Source: Bolinopsis microptera (lineage: Eukaryota > Ctenophora > Tentaculata > Lobata > Bolinopsidae). Taken from it: a stretch of DNA of 64,000 nucleotides. Where the stretch lies: the NCBI RefSeq assembly GCF_026151205.1, contig NC_087078.1, positions 3,427,675 to 3,491,674 on the forward strand, read 5' to 3'. Below are positions 23,744-36,000 of this stretch, piece by piece. Each line of letters starts with the position of its first letter. Within the stretch, counting starts at the first letter, position 1. The position numbers were made by a program, and so were the translations under genes. A model generated the notes under the pieces. That model had not been told where the DNA came from. It worked only from the letters and a program-made list of their open reading frames with translations, and made no database searches.

Positions 23744-24861
23744 AGCACATAATTTTGTCATTTGTTGGCAATTTTCCGACTGCCTGATATAAACCATGGG
23801 TTTTAACCTCGTCTGAAATTCCGATTTAGATGAAACCTCCACCATGTTATAGTAGACAGTCTAGGCAAGTTCTAACACAAAAATGATCGAAATTGCTGGG
23901 GTTGAAGATGTTCAAAAAAATTATTTTGAAAAAATGACAAAATTAGGTGACTTAACTTAATTTTGTCACCCCGAACCTAATTTTGTCACTTGAAGATTGT
24001 GCAAAAAGTAACCGTTTCTCGGTATTTTAGACTACCTGGATGCATCATTCGAGTGCTTTTTTAACAACATTGACCTCAAAAATCCCAAAGATATGATGTT
24101 TTCATAGTTTTGCAGCTTGATGAAAAGATGACACTTTTTGGGTATCTAATCTTAGAAAATAGCCCCCAAATGCCCCGAAACCACTGGCATCTTGAAAACT
24201 TTCTATGAAGCATGAATCAATATTGGTTACTGATTCACGAAACTATATTTACCAATAGCTCTTTAAACCCCAGAATTACAGTATATTTCTCGGCGAAAAT
24301 ATGCTATTATAAGTGTTCAAATGCTATTATAAGTGCCTTATACATATCCTATGGGCAAAAAAACTTCAGAATAGTTGTATAAGGCCATTTTCAACACAAT
24401 CTGTGATTTACAAGAAATTTGAGAAAGGTCGATTTTTTTGACAAAATTGGGTACTTTTGGCAAAATCGAACCTAATTTTGTCACCCTCTGTAACTTGAAC
24501 AATAATTGCGCTAGAGACTTGAAAATTTGTACGTATACTTCTGCTGTAGAAGATATTTGAAATATGCAATGGCATGAAGCTAGCTCAATTACTTTTGAAA
24601 TAGCAATAAATCAAAATTTTGAAAATTCCTTAAGAAAACTTTAAGGATCTTATTTATTTTTCGGGTTAACAGTTTCGCCTTCATTTTTGACACAGATGCA
24701 AAAGAGCTAGAAACTTAAACTTTGTAGGAGCAGTTTCAGCAAAGTCTAAGCTTTCTTTTTATACACAAACCTTTTCTTTCAAGCTGAAATTCCGAGCCGA
24801 GGCAGTTTTTCAGAGCAAAATGACAAAATTAGGTACCCTGACAAAATTACGTGCCTTACCC
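23738..24861. mobile_element. 1.1-kb TA-flanked TIR element inside the LINE
   Basis: Starts GGGTAAAGCACATAATTTTG and ends with the complement of GGGTAAGGCACGTAATTTTG, giving 23-bp TIRs with two mismatches. It is bordered on both sides by TA, the target duplication of Tc1/mariner-type elements. Removing it plus one TA makes the LINE frame continuous. The interior repeats AATTTTGTCA several times and has no long open frame, so it is non-autonomous. Confidence 0.85.
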
Positions 24862-24867
24862 TATTTG

Positions 24868-25361
24868 GTAACATTCCCAATTTTGATCATAAAGAATACT
24901 ACTTAACCTGTGCACGTTCAAGAACTTATAACGAACATATGGCTAAAAAGAACTACTGTCTTGAACACACTAAACCGCTATTCACTGAGCAGAAAATTAT
25001 GAACCTGGAGAATCTGCACATGTACCATACATTTATGGAGCTATTCAAAATTCTTAAATTTGATGTCCCCCAGTCGATTAAAAATCTTTTCAAGTTCTGT
25101 CCTAGAAATGAAAAACTTCGTCTGATTGTCCCATTACTGAGGTTAGATATCTCCCAACAGAACTTTTTGTATACCTCTACGAAAATATGGAATGATCTCA
25201 TCCCCTATGTATTCGAAATATGTGATGCTAATGTAGATGGGATAATAATCCCGGGGTCTTCCAAAAATTCAGACTTATCAGCCTCGTCAGGTATTATTAA
25301 ATCTAACCTTAAAAAGCACTTGCTATCCCTCCAAAATCGAGGTGACCCTAATATATGGTAA
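24868..25361 (+). pseudogene. LINE ORF2 C-terminal tail
   Basis: Continuation of the retrotransposon frame beyond the inserted element, including CARSRTYNEHMAKK and KIWNDLIPYV, the latter a usual end block of CR1/Jockey-like ORF2. It ends at a stop at 25361, followed by the 3' UTR. Confidence 0.75.
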
Positions 25362-25745
25362 CTAATCTATATTATATCTCAAATTCTACATCTGGTACGG
25401 CTCTGCACACATGATATCTCTCTCTGCCATGAAACATGGCTAACCTTTCAAACTATGATTTAAAACATAAACCTAAACTAAAACTCAACTGGGCTCTCCT
25501 ATGTCACCAAACTAGACCAATAAGCAATTTTAGCTTAGATAATTATATTTTTCTATATTTGTATAATAAGTATTATATTGACGTAGTGGATGGTTGAGGG
25601 GGTTTCAAGCACAGGTCACTCTCAAATCCTAAAGATAAGCAGTGGCCTTCGGCACTTGAAACCTCTTCAAACCTCCCCTGATTTATTTATTATTGATATT
25701 GTTTGATTGTGCCGTAAAAATAAATATTTGTTTTATTAAATATTT

Positions 25746-26217
25746 GTTTTATTAAGACTCGTCGACGCGATGTTTGGAACAAGAAAACAACAATTTTAAT
25801 ATAAAACAATAATTTTATTTAGTATCAATTAAAGCAGACAAAAATATATTTCATATAATATATAACTAGCACGAACTTTAGATCAGATATCCTATGGGAC
25901 TTGGAGTAGCAAGAGATTGACTACAGGGTATACCTTTAAGATATATCGAAAAGAATCCAGGGTGATACAGGATCGGAGAGTGGAGACCATAAAGTTTACG
26001 CACCCACCATTGCCTCCTGAATTCTTGGTTGGATAGAAATTTATGCAAACTTGGTCGTTTATACTCCAAGTCCCTTGCTTTGTTAAAAGAAATAATATTA
26101 GTTATGTTTGGAGTTATAGCTTAATCATACAATAATAACAATATCAATATAATGAATATCAGCATCATAATAAACTACCGAATAAATTATCAAATATGAA
26201 TTAATTCGTTCCGATTA
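25746..26217. other. AT-rich spacer
   Basis: No feature I can support. A minus-strand 63-codon open frame near 25878-26069 resembles nothing I recognise. Confidence 0.4.
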
Positions 26218-26723
26218 CCTTACAAGACATATTTATAACGTACGAAATGTGGCGGTTTTCCAAAAATTTTGCCATATTTTCGGACCGCCAAAATTTCGGT
26301 CGTCGTAATAGAATCCGTTGCATTATCTTTTAGCTTATTTCAATGACTGTGCCTTCACTGCTTTATTTTGTTCCTAAAAAGTAATATCAAGTAAAATAAA
26401 TAAATAAATTCTGGCATCTTGGGACAAATTATCACCACACCAATGACGAATTGAATGTCAAGCAATACAGTTTAAATTTGCATTAAAATACATGTATGTG
26501 CTAACATGAAAGTCTTACAGTCTTAATACAGACTAAGTTTGAACATGATTTTACCGAATTTCAGAAATTTCCTTACTGCTTACTGTCACAAAAAATGATG
26601 AAAAATACCCTTATTTTCTGTGACGTCCGAAATTTGACGGTTTTTGTTCAATTTCGCCATATTTTCGGACCGCCAAAATTTCGGTCGTCGCAAATTAGGC
26701 CGCCATAAATATGTCTTGTAAGG
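26218..26723. mobile_element. 506-bp TIR element, CCTTAC family copy 1
   Basis: Left end CCTTACAAGACATATTTATA, right end the complement (ATAAATATGTCTTGTAAGG). It is preceded by TA and followed by TG, so the TA duplication may have decayed. The interior contains two blocks with CCATATTTTCGGACCGCC. A second family member is at 53743-54370. No transposase. Confidence 0.8.
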
Positions 26724-26969
26724 TGAAAAATTTATAAATTAAGATATATTGAGTATTTAAAAACATTACAACAAACGGTTAAAAACGCCCAAAATCGATT
26801 TGAGAGATTTTTGCAGTCTGTTGTATAAGTAACTTACAATTACAATATATTGAAAAGATTACGATATATCGAAAAGTGTGTGTCGCTTCGCTGCAATTAG
26901 ATTATATCACTGCAATTTAAAATTGTTTGGAGTCCAAGTATCTTTTAAGTCAGCTGCTTGTGCTTTTGT

Positions 26970-27230
26970 AGCGCGATGCACTACTGGGCCGCGCGCGCAT
27001 CCAATAATGTTTCTCGCAACCACAGAGCGGCGAGATGCGAAAGATTGACATCGTGAATCAACCTGTGCTTGTATTAATATGTAATAGTGCCATGCAACAA
27101 AAATTTTACGAGTATCATGATATGCATCAGTTAATTAACAATTTGGAGGACTTCGACGCGCCGCGCAAACTAGCATTCTTGCTTCGCAGAGCAACGATCT
27201 CGATGGGTTGACATCGTCAATCAAATTAAC
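26970..27230 (+). repeat. Dispersed GC-cored repeat, copies B and C
   Basis: GCGCGATGCACTACTGGGCC, then TTTCTCGCAACC, then GATTGACATCGTGAATCA mark copy B (26970-27065). A shorter copy with CGATGGGTTGACATCGTCAA follows at 27150-27230. Both match the core at 20204 and the inverted copy at 63750. Confidence 0.55.
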
Positions 27231-27267
27231 AATATACAATGATGATGCATGATATTGAAATACTATA

Positions 27268-27900
27268 CTGTGTTTCCCTGAAGAGGTCTAATTCTAATTT
27301 GAACCATCGATCTAGGGTGTAGGGGAATAAAATAAAATTATTGGATGCCAGGAACTGGAATTAAATATACTGGAATTCTGTGTTTCCCTGAAGAGGTCTA
27401 ATTCTAATTAGAACCACCTAGGGGAATAAAATAAAATTATTGGATGTTAGGAACTGCAGAAATTAAATATACTGGAATACTGTGTTTCCCTAAAAAGGTC
27501 TAATTCTAATTACAACCATTTAGGGGAATAAAATAAAATTATTGGATTCCAAGAACTGGAATTAAATATACTGGAATTAATTGACATCAAGAACTGAATA
27601 CTGGGATTCCCTGGAGGGGTCTAATTCTAATTAGAACCATTTAGGGGATCAATAAAATAAAATTATTGGATGTCAGGAACTGGAATTAAATATACTGGAA
27701 TACTGTGTTTCCCTGAAGAGGTTTGTCATACGTTGTATGACCCGCCGCGCACGAAGTGCGCGGCTCCCCCTGTATCGTCAGGGGGGTCGCAACGTGATAC
27801 AAGAAAAGGTCTATTCTAATTAGAACCATCTAGGGGAATTAAATAAAATTATTGGATTCCAGGAACTGGAATTAAATATACTGGAATTAATTGACACCAT
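27268..27900 (+). repeat. Tandem array of about 110-bp units
   Basis: Five to six diverged copies, each with TGTTTCCCTGAAGAGGTCTA, AGGGGAATAAAATAAAATTA and GGAACTGGAATTAAATATAC. Unit starts are near 27270, 27380, 27480, 27600 and 27703. A further partial unit at 28688-28737 lies beyond the LINE fragment, which therefore inserted into the array. Confidence 0.8.
27724..27806. repeat. GC-rich hairpin cluster interrupting the array
   Basis: Inside the fifth unit, between GAAGAGG and AAGGTCTA, is an 83-bp block with two small hairpins: CCGCGCACGAAGTGCGCGG, and CCCCCTG paired with CAGGGGG. The array sequence resumes straight after it. Confidence 0.65.
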
Positions 27901-27909
27901 ACCAATCTG

Positions 27910-28583
27910 AATATTAATGAATCAAAGACAGAGTTTGTACACGTCTACATAGCTGGGAAAGATGAGGTCATGGATGATGGTAAACCCCTTAGAATGAATG
28001 AAGAATGGTGCAGTAGCAAGTTGTTGGGTTCTCTACTAGAAAGTAGGAAAGATGTCACCAGAAGAATCATGTTAGCCAATGTAGCATTCCAGAACTTCAA
28101 GAAGGTCTGGTGCCAGAGTAAGATCCCCCTACAGAAGAAGCTGAAGGTCTATGAGGCCCAAGTAGTATCTATCCTCATGTATAACTCTAGTTGCTGGGGA
28201 ATGCCTAAATCGTACTGGGACAAACTAGATGCATGTCACCGTAACCACCTCAGAAAGATCATGAATGTCAGCTGGCCACGCAGTATGATGTCCAAAGATA
28301 CCCTCTACAAACAGAGTAACTAAAGATGCTAGGACACATACTGAGGAGCGATGAAAGATCACCAGCTCAAGCTGCGCTGTGTTTTGCTGTCGGGATGTGT
28401 AGTGAAATTGGTAGACTCGGGGCTCACAGACGTAACCTCCTGCACCACCTGAAGGTTGACCTCTGGAAGCGCTTCATCTTGCTGGAGTCGTATGATGATA
28501 TTCTCCATTTGAGAGAACTTGCTAGTGACCGTGGTTATTGGAGTAAATTGTTTAACTTTATACTTGAGTACAAGTCAATTTGA
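27910..28583 (+). pseudogene. RTE-like LINE reverse transcriptase C-terminal fragment
   Basis: Two open blocks (27970-28323 and 28326-28583) in different frames. The first has KLKVYEAQVVSILMYNSSCW, the conserved C-terminal segment of RTE-type reverse transcriptases. The second has MLGHILRSDE, matching the following LGH.LR block. Catalytic palm motifs are absent and the blocks are frameshifted, so it is dead. It is flanked by the 110-bp array. Confidence 0.75.
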
Positions 28584-28737
28584 TTATTGGGACATATAAT
28601 TTACAAAGGATCACGTTTCGGTTCTAAATTATTTTAGGATTGTTGACATTTGTAAGATTGACATGTTTGATAATAATAATTGACATCAAGAACTGAATAC
28701 TGGGATTCCATGCAGAGGTCTAATTCTAATAAGAACC

Positions 28738-28844
28738 TGTACTATTGCCGGTAGCGCTGCACATAAAATAATGTTTTTTGCAATTTAATCACGTTAGATC
28801 TACAAAATGCATTATTGAGCAACGCTGCAGAGCTGGAGACACAC
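28738..28844. other. Spacer with a partial dispersed repeat
   Basis: Contains GTAGCGCTGCACATAAAATA and AGCAACGCTGCAGAGC, a weak match to the GC-cored dispersed repeat. It lies directly upstream of the putative TATA box. Confidence 0.35.
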
Positions 28845-28853
28845 CTATAAATA
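28845..28853 (+). promoter_or_regulatory. Candidate TATA box of the LMO7-like gene
   Basis: CTATAAATA lies about 25-30 bp before a putative 5' UTR exon that ends in a GTAATG donor at 28968. Position and downstream splice site fit, but there is no transcript support. Confidence 0.35.
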
Positions 28854-28875
28854 ATAGACCCACCCCAATTAAGTT

Positions 28876-28967
28876 GTTGTTTAAAGTTCAGGATAAAGTT
28901 ACATCATACACATTCAGTGTTCAGGAAGAATATTGATTAAAAAGAGCGCCAAGGATTGGCGTGCCAG
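28876..28967 (+). other. LMO7: Putative 5' UTR exon of the LMO7-like gene
   Basis: The region after the TATA-like site ends GTGCCAG before a GTAATG donor. The next acceptor (CACTTCACAG, ending at 29877) lies 32 bp before the start codon at 29910. An in-frame TAA directly precedes that ATG, which supports the ATG as the start. The start of this exon is inferred. Confidence 0.3.
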
Positions 28968-29909
28968 GTAATGTCTATTGTAAATTTGATTTCATTATAC
29001 TTTAAGTCACATTACTTTAGAATTACATAATTATACATGTTCCTCTGATGAAAAACAAATTAAATACATAGCATCCTATTTAAGGATACAACAAAAATAC
29101 AAAAGCATCCTTATGTTATCTTTTCGTGTACCATATAGGCTCAGCTTCTTTTAAAAAGAAATACTAGGTAAGAGATACAAATTACAAAAATACAATTAAT
29201 TTTATTGAGTACACGATAGTCATAACCCGGCCTTGGAATGATGTATAAATAGTTAAATACAATTCCAATTATTTACTTCAATTTATGCTTTGACCTCATT
29301 CACAGACTTGGTAACAATAACAATCATATTATTATATATTATATAATAATGTAGCCTTGTTGAGATAACGTCTAGCAAACTGCTATAAACAAATTTAATC
29401 AAAACCACTGTAAAAACCTATCACTGCAGCTGTTGTTGGCTAGAGCTCCACTCAACCAAATACAATAAAAAGGTCCGGGTTCGAATGTCACATATTATGT
29501 CCTTTATTGTAACTTTATTGTTTATATATCAGGGAATGAGATCAGGGAATTAGATTGATACTCTTTTTTCTCAGGAAGTACTGTCTACTGTTAATTGTAA
29601 GCAAAGGCAGTGTGATTCAATGCACTTTTTATCATAACACCTTATTACACATAAATTTGGTGTGTTTCTAAGTATGTCATAAAGAACTTAGAGTATGGTC
29701 TGGCATTACTTCCTTAAATTGTTTGTTATACATTTGTGAATTGTAAGTATTACAAATAATAAAAAATTGTAACAGATTTCAATTATCTAATTTGGTGGTG
29801 ATTTGGGTGTAAATCAACATTTATTCCATCACAATACGTGGATACAAGGCCCTTATGGTGTATGAGTCACTTCACAGGCTATTTGAGAGGCTATGCAACC
29901 AAAGTATAA

Positions 29910-30080
29910 ATGGAAAATGTAACCTTAAATTTCAGTGCTTACTTATATAAAACGTTTAGAAATAGGATGAAGGTTGGAACTGTAACAGACGAACTAAACG
30001 AGTATTTCAAGAGGGACTGGGAGTTAGACACCAAGAAAGCAGAGACAATAACTCTTAAACAAGCCCGACTATGGATAGAG
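29910..30080 (+). CDS. LMO7: LMO7-like exon 1 (start of CH domain)
   Basis: Starts at an ATG preceded by an in-frame TAA. Ends ...KQARLWIE before a GTGAGA donor, phase 0. The ending matches the first helix of LMO7/LIMCH1 CH domains, where QRWIE is typical. Confidence 0.8.
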
Positions 30081-33000
30081 GTGAGAATATTTGTTGGAGT
30101 CATTGATAATTAAGCACTTGTATTTAAATTTTCTAACAAATAGTTTGACCGCTTAACAGTAAATAGATAATTCGTGATAGTTAGGTAACTCTCTAAATTT
30201 TTTACTATTATGGCTCCTCTTACCTCTATTATATGGGTTGAGCTAGATCAGTAGATCTATAGTATTTTAAGATGTCATGGACAGGAACATTCGCAATTAA
30301 CAATAACACACCAATCGGATAGTGGGATGGGTCCTCGTTTCTCTCTGCTGAGTACATGTCAACCATCTTTATCGGCCAATCTCTTGTTATGAATAGAAGT
30401 GCCTTGATATTAGTAGGATTTAACCTTCACCCCTAGTTTACCAGGCTGTGTTCAGCAAGAAGCACGGCAGCGACTTGGACTTCAAGAAAGCGCTTACTGA
30501 CGGCATTCTTCTATGCAGGTATGAAACTATTCAATTTGCCAATTTAAGTAAATATATCAATCAGCTCAACCAGTGGCGTAACGTTTCATGTTGGCGCCCC
30601 CCCCCCCCCCTCCCCTCCCCGCTGAAAAAGTAGAAACGTAAAATTGGACAAATTAGGTGATTTTAGAGGATACGCCGGTAAAATATCAAAAAAAGTGTGT
30701 TTCTAGAGCAAAACATATAGTTTTGATAGTACTTAAAATTGTCCCACATTCAAACGACAATTGCCACCCCCCCCCCCCCCCCCCCCCTTGGCCTGCACAG
30801 CGCAGTCAGTGGGGCCCTACGTTACGCCACTGGGCTCAACACTAACTAATTGATTAATCTCCAAGTTTTCTTTTAAATCATGAAATTATTCGATTAGTGA
30901 ATTTGCATATGGAGGTGAACTGTCAATTTTAGTGGTAACTCATCAATTTCAGGATCATAAACAAAGTCATTCCAAACACCATCCCATTTGTTAACGTAGG
31001 GAGAAATCCGATTACCTGGCTTGTGAGTAAAGCTTCTAGACTGATATTAAGTGTGATTATACTGTGAATAGAATAAGTGAACAAGTTACCTTGCAAAGTT
31101 TCATTGAAGCTTTCTCCACAAATTCAGCTTCCAGTATCTGATTCCTGCAAAAATTAATCGCCAATCCTGCCTAATATGTGAAATTTGGGTCGCGGAAATC
31201 TGAAAATGTCCTACTGTTAGGACATATTCAAAATTTTTTATAGCATCAAAGTTTTCTCCGGATATACTGCTTCCAGTACCTTGATGGCGACTTGTGTCAC
31301 TTTCACCGACCTCACTGATTAATCAGTGGTAAAAATTTCAGTCAAAACCTCGAAATTTCGGTCAAGGGGATGGCAGAAAAGCTCCTCTTCAAAAATCTTC
31401 CAAAATCTCTTTTTATATTCTGATGATTTTCCGTTTATCAAAGTTTTCTTTGGGAGTAGAACTTTAAGTACCTCAATGGTGTTTTGTGACCACCTCAGTG
31501 ACCTTGTAAGATGGTCATTCAAGAAAAATTCAGTCAAAACAGTGAAATTTGGGTCGCGGAAAGCTGAGATTTGAAAATGTCCTACTGGTAGGACATATTC
31601 AAAATTTTCATAGCATCAAAATCTTCCAAAATCTCTTTCCGTTTATCAAAGCTTTTTTTGGAAATACCTCAATCGTGTCTTGTACCATCTACATTGATGA
31701 TTGAACTCATTAATAGGTTTTTGAAGAAAAAATTCATTCGAAACAGTGAAGGAAATTTTCCTGTCATCCTTATAAAATGTTCATAATAGGATAATTTGTT
31801 CACTAATTTTGACTTTTAGTTAGTTACTCATAAGTCATAGTTGAGTTATAGTTGTTTTCTTTTTTAATCTGTTTTTAGCAGTTTCTTGTTTTTTTGCATT
31901 ACGAGACTTGAAATGTTTGAAATTATTTACAGGAAAATGTACAGTTTTTCTTGGATGGGTGCCGAAGAGTTGGGTTAAAAGAAGACATGTTGTTTGAACC
32001 ATATGATATAAAATACTTCGGGAATGAGTGAGTTTAATTGTGAGCCTTATTAGGCCCAAATTCTAAATCCGTATCTGGTAGGGAGGTATTAGTTTGACGC
32101 ACGACAGTAGAAGCTGATTGGTAATCCTTTTATTAATTTAAAAATTAATTTATCAGATGAAATAAGGTACTAAATAAATTCAGCGACTTGGAGTTGGAGC
32201 GAAGGAACAATAAGATAGCAGTAACACTGTTCTGGCTATCCCGTATAGCTAAGGACCTCCCCATATTTTCTGTGATAGAGCACAATCAGACTATAGTGGA
32301 GAAGGTTGAGATAGACGGTGCTGAAAAGAAGATGGAGAGTTTGGAGACTGCTCACGTGATGACGAACGGAAATGGAGAGACGGTGTACTCTAGGAAATGC
32401 ACTAATCATAATAAGGTAATACTCTAGGAAATGCACTAATCATAATAAGGTATTTTTCATCTTTGTTTGTTAATCCTGAGTTTTGAAAATTGTTGTTTTC
32501 TGTTATTATCGTTGCAAATTTGTTACATTCTCATTTTGTTATGTTCTCTTAAAATTTATACTGACCAATTGTTAAAATTTGGATCCTTGGACAAGTTCTC
32601 ACACACGCTGTTCATCATTAACTCTGGAGCACAACATTGCACAGTTATTCTACTCCAATCAATGATTACATGCTTGTACACACTTGCACACTGCTAAAGC
32701 AGTAAGCATACTGCAGTACTTAGTGCAGTTTTCACATTCTACCGGCTACACGAGAGGCTTGTTGGCCATCACGTGACTTCCATTCAACACTGCAAAACAA
32801 CTTGTATTTTGAGTGCATGATGCTATTTTGATGCAACTTAATAAGTTAATAATGATGTATCCGAAATATCTGGCACTCAATACTTTTTCTTAAAAACGGA
32901 TTCGTTTTAATGATTTTTCGTGAATATCACGTGAGGATAACATGATCACCACGTGATCCTTACACGACATAACAAGCAATAAATCATTCACCGCACAATA

Positions 33001-36000
33001 TCAGGCAGCAGCTCGCGGAGTTAGCGACGTGTGGGTTTTAAGTTATATTATAACAAGAGATAATCATCACCACTAGAGATGGGCTGTGTGATTATTCGAT
33101 GTGAGCGTTCTGTTTTGCTGTGAATCTTGTCATGTTGGTGGTTTTAGTGTGAATCTTGGAGAAGACTGTGGTCATTATAGAGTTGTTAAGCATAGTGATC
33201 GTTCATGACTGAGTCACTCATTGTCAGTAAGGTAATAAAATATAATACAGATGTCAATGTTTTATTTGAACAACAAAGAGACAACTGTTCTCTGAGATTT
33301 TTGTTTTTTTAAACCACCACGGTTCAAATTCCAGTTCTAACATTCCACGGCCCTTCAACTTTTCTAAGAAATAGATTTCAACTTTTAAGTCTCACACGAT
33401 TCACGAACTCTTATCTACCATGATTAACCAACTCTTATCTACCAGGAGCCTGATAAGGAGAGAAGGAAGAGCGTAGTATTTGAGTAAGTAAAACGTTCAG
33501 TGTAGCCCGCTGTCGTATCATAACGTTTTTAAATTCTTGTTTTATCTAAGTTATCACTTAATTGTGTCAAGTGTCTACGATGTTCATTCATATTCACAGT
33601 TAGGCCTAAACTGTTTAATCTTACTCAATCTCAGTCCACTCTAAAACAGTAAAACGGCGAGATTGGTAATTTTCCAAACTTTTGGATATTTTTAGTTTAA
33701 TAATAACTGATAATTTTTCAGGGATGACTTGTGTGATATCGTGAGTATTATATAAATTAGTTTGTTGTATTATTATATACACTTACTTAACCACGACACG
33801 CATTGTTATATTAATTTCAAGTATTTTATCTTGCATTTTTAAATTCCTGGCAAGTGTTTTGTTTTGGTAGACAGGTATATTTGATACGTAATCAAGAAAC
33901 AAAATAAAAGTTAAAACCACAGTCTCATTGCACCCAAAAACTCAAAAACAAATAATATTCACAACGCTTCACGCTTGTTAGTATCCAAAGTGGTGAAATC
34001 CCAGACATCACCTCTGATCACAACACCATCCTCCCTCACAGCATCGACCCTCCAGTAGTAAGTAACCTGCGTCTCCAGCTCCTCGCCCAGGTACACCACA
34101 TTGCCTCCTTCATCTGCTGTTCCTACATAGGAATCTGATTCTATCCCACTTGCGTTGGAGACCATTTCCTTGTCGTAGCTGAAGTAAACGTGGTGTTTGG
34201 AGCAGCCCCAGGCGTTTAACCACATCAGGGCATCACGGTTAACCCTGTTAACAGTGGTGGAGTGGGTTGGAGGGACTGGAGATGAGGGCTTGTAGAGGAT
34301 TCTCCCTGGTATCCAGTATTCGGTCATCTTCTCCTGGTATCGGTACGGTCCTATATCTCCCATCGAATCTGCGAACTTTCGGAGGACCCTGAAGTCACTG
34401 TTATCTGGGTCATGGAGCAGGTGCTTGAGGTCTGGTGTGACCTTGTTGTTCTTTACAATCTCTCCATGTAGCGGCCAAGTCTGTGGTGGTCGTAATGGTT
34501 TACCTGTTTCAAAGTTATACTTCCTACCTCCAGACGCAATATCAGCCAAGTTGTTGGTTGCCACAGAGTGAGCATTCATCTCACCAGGGTTCTCTCTGAC
34601 ATGCCTCCACAAACACAGAGAACAGCCAGGGAATTGCCGTACTGTTCCGTCCAGGGTGTCAAACGCTAAGTTGTGGTCCGCCTCGTGATAGTCGCCCTTA
34701 AGTTGCAAGCCACCAGCATCCAACCTGAATGCAACGTTATTCTTCACCGTACCGTGTGTTCCGATAGCAGGTGGTTGGCCGTCGAATCTAATGCCATATT
34801 TAGGGGAGTCGTGTACCCAGTTGTGGGTAACAGTGGAGTTTGTTTGGGCCTTTTGAGCGAGCTGTATTGCGGTTCCGTCCAACCTCTGCATTCCAAAGCA
34901 GGTACCACTGACGTCATTGTAGGCCACTACTCCGTTTTCTCTACCCGGTCGAAGTCCAACTCCGTCCCCGTTGTTTCTAAGGGTATTTCGGATCATGACA
35001 TCGTTTATGCTCTGTGATCCTACGGTAGCATGCCCTCCATCGCCCACTAAACTGTTAGTTGAAGTCCAGTCGTTGTATTCGAACAGGTTGTTCTGCAAGG
35101 TGATGTGGGACCCACTGTAGGCCAGTGCTTTACCGTCTGCACCATGGAACGTGTTGTTGAAGAATGTATAGGTTCGTTTGTTGACCCACATCTTTCCATC
35201 CTCATTTCCTGTTCCATCTACCACCATGCACTCTGATAGGCTCACTTCTTGAAGCATACGCTTTGAGGCGCAGGGGAAATTGAAGTTAAGAGAATCAAAT
35301 CTCAGCCAGTTGATACCGGTTCTAGCTGCTTTGTTGGCGGCTGCTTTTACTGTTGTGCCAAAGAAGTCAATATTCTTTACTTCAACATTGTAGCTGTCTG
35401 ATATCTTCATCGCATAGCTCATAACTTTCCCACGGAGAGATGTAACCTCGGTAAAGGTTTCGCCGACTGGAGGGATAAAGTAGAGTACTTTGGTATCTTT
35501 GTTGAAGAACCACTCTTCAGGAGCGTCCAGAAGGTCAAGTTTGTCCTCCAAATAGTACTTAGAATGCTTCCACTTGGTAGCGTAGTTTCCAAATGTATCT
35601 GTATATGTGAACTCGTTGCTTCCCGGAGTGTGATGGTCTATTTTAGTCATGAAACTATTCCATGATCCAATATTGAGGATTCCTATTGCTCCGGTCATGT
35701 TTAAACCACTGTCTTTCAAGTCATCGTTTAAGCTAATGATCTTTCCTTTTTCAGAATTCTTCGATGTCTTTGCCCAATGGTTGGTTCCGTCGAATACAGT
35801 CTTATCTGACCATTTTGCGTTTGGCCACCTAGCGTTCGTCATCATCAGATCATCGTAGAAGAGCTGCCATATTGTCTCCTCGATCTCACCATAGTAGATA
35901 TCCCCCATAATCTTCCAGTCACCATGTTTAGGCTTGATCTCCACAGTTCCATCAAGAAGTGGCCTCTCATCCCCGTATCCCTTAATAAGGGTGGGTTTCG

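Larger units (their letters stand above)
22265..25745 (+). mobile_element. 5'-truncated CR1/Jockey-like LINE, interrupted
   Basis: Reverse transcriptase remnant lacking the endonuclease part. Visible blocks are DNYRPVS and GFRK in one frame (to about 22915), then after a small frameshift SKAFDT (about 22976), YGVPQGSVLGP (about 23136) and FADDT (about 23229), followed by thumb/C-terminal sequence. A 1124-bp TIR element sits at 23738-24861; without it the frame continues from CIRLL into the block at 24868-25361. The 3' end is non-coding with AAATAAATATTTG repeats. Frameshift, truncation and insertion mark it as dead. The clade assignment is by motif style only. Confidence 0.85.

Noticed and set aside
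29430-29500. B-box-like GGTTCGAAT in the intron near 29477, possible tRNA or SINE
   Set aside because: No matching acceptor, D or anticodon stems could be folded, and no clear A box lies at the right distance.
34673-35017. 114-codon plus-strand frame
   Set aside because: Antisense shadow of the beta-helix gene, whose minus-strand frame has a signal peptide and domain motifs.
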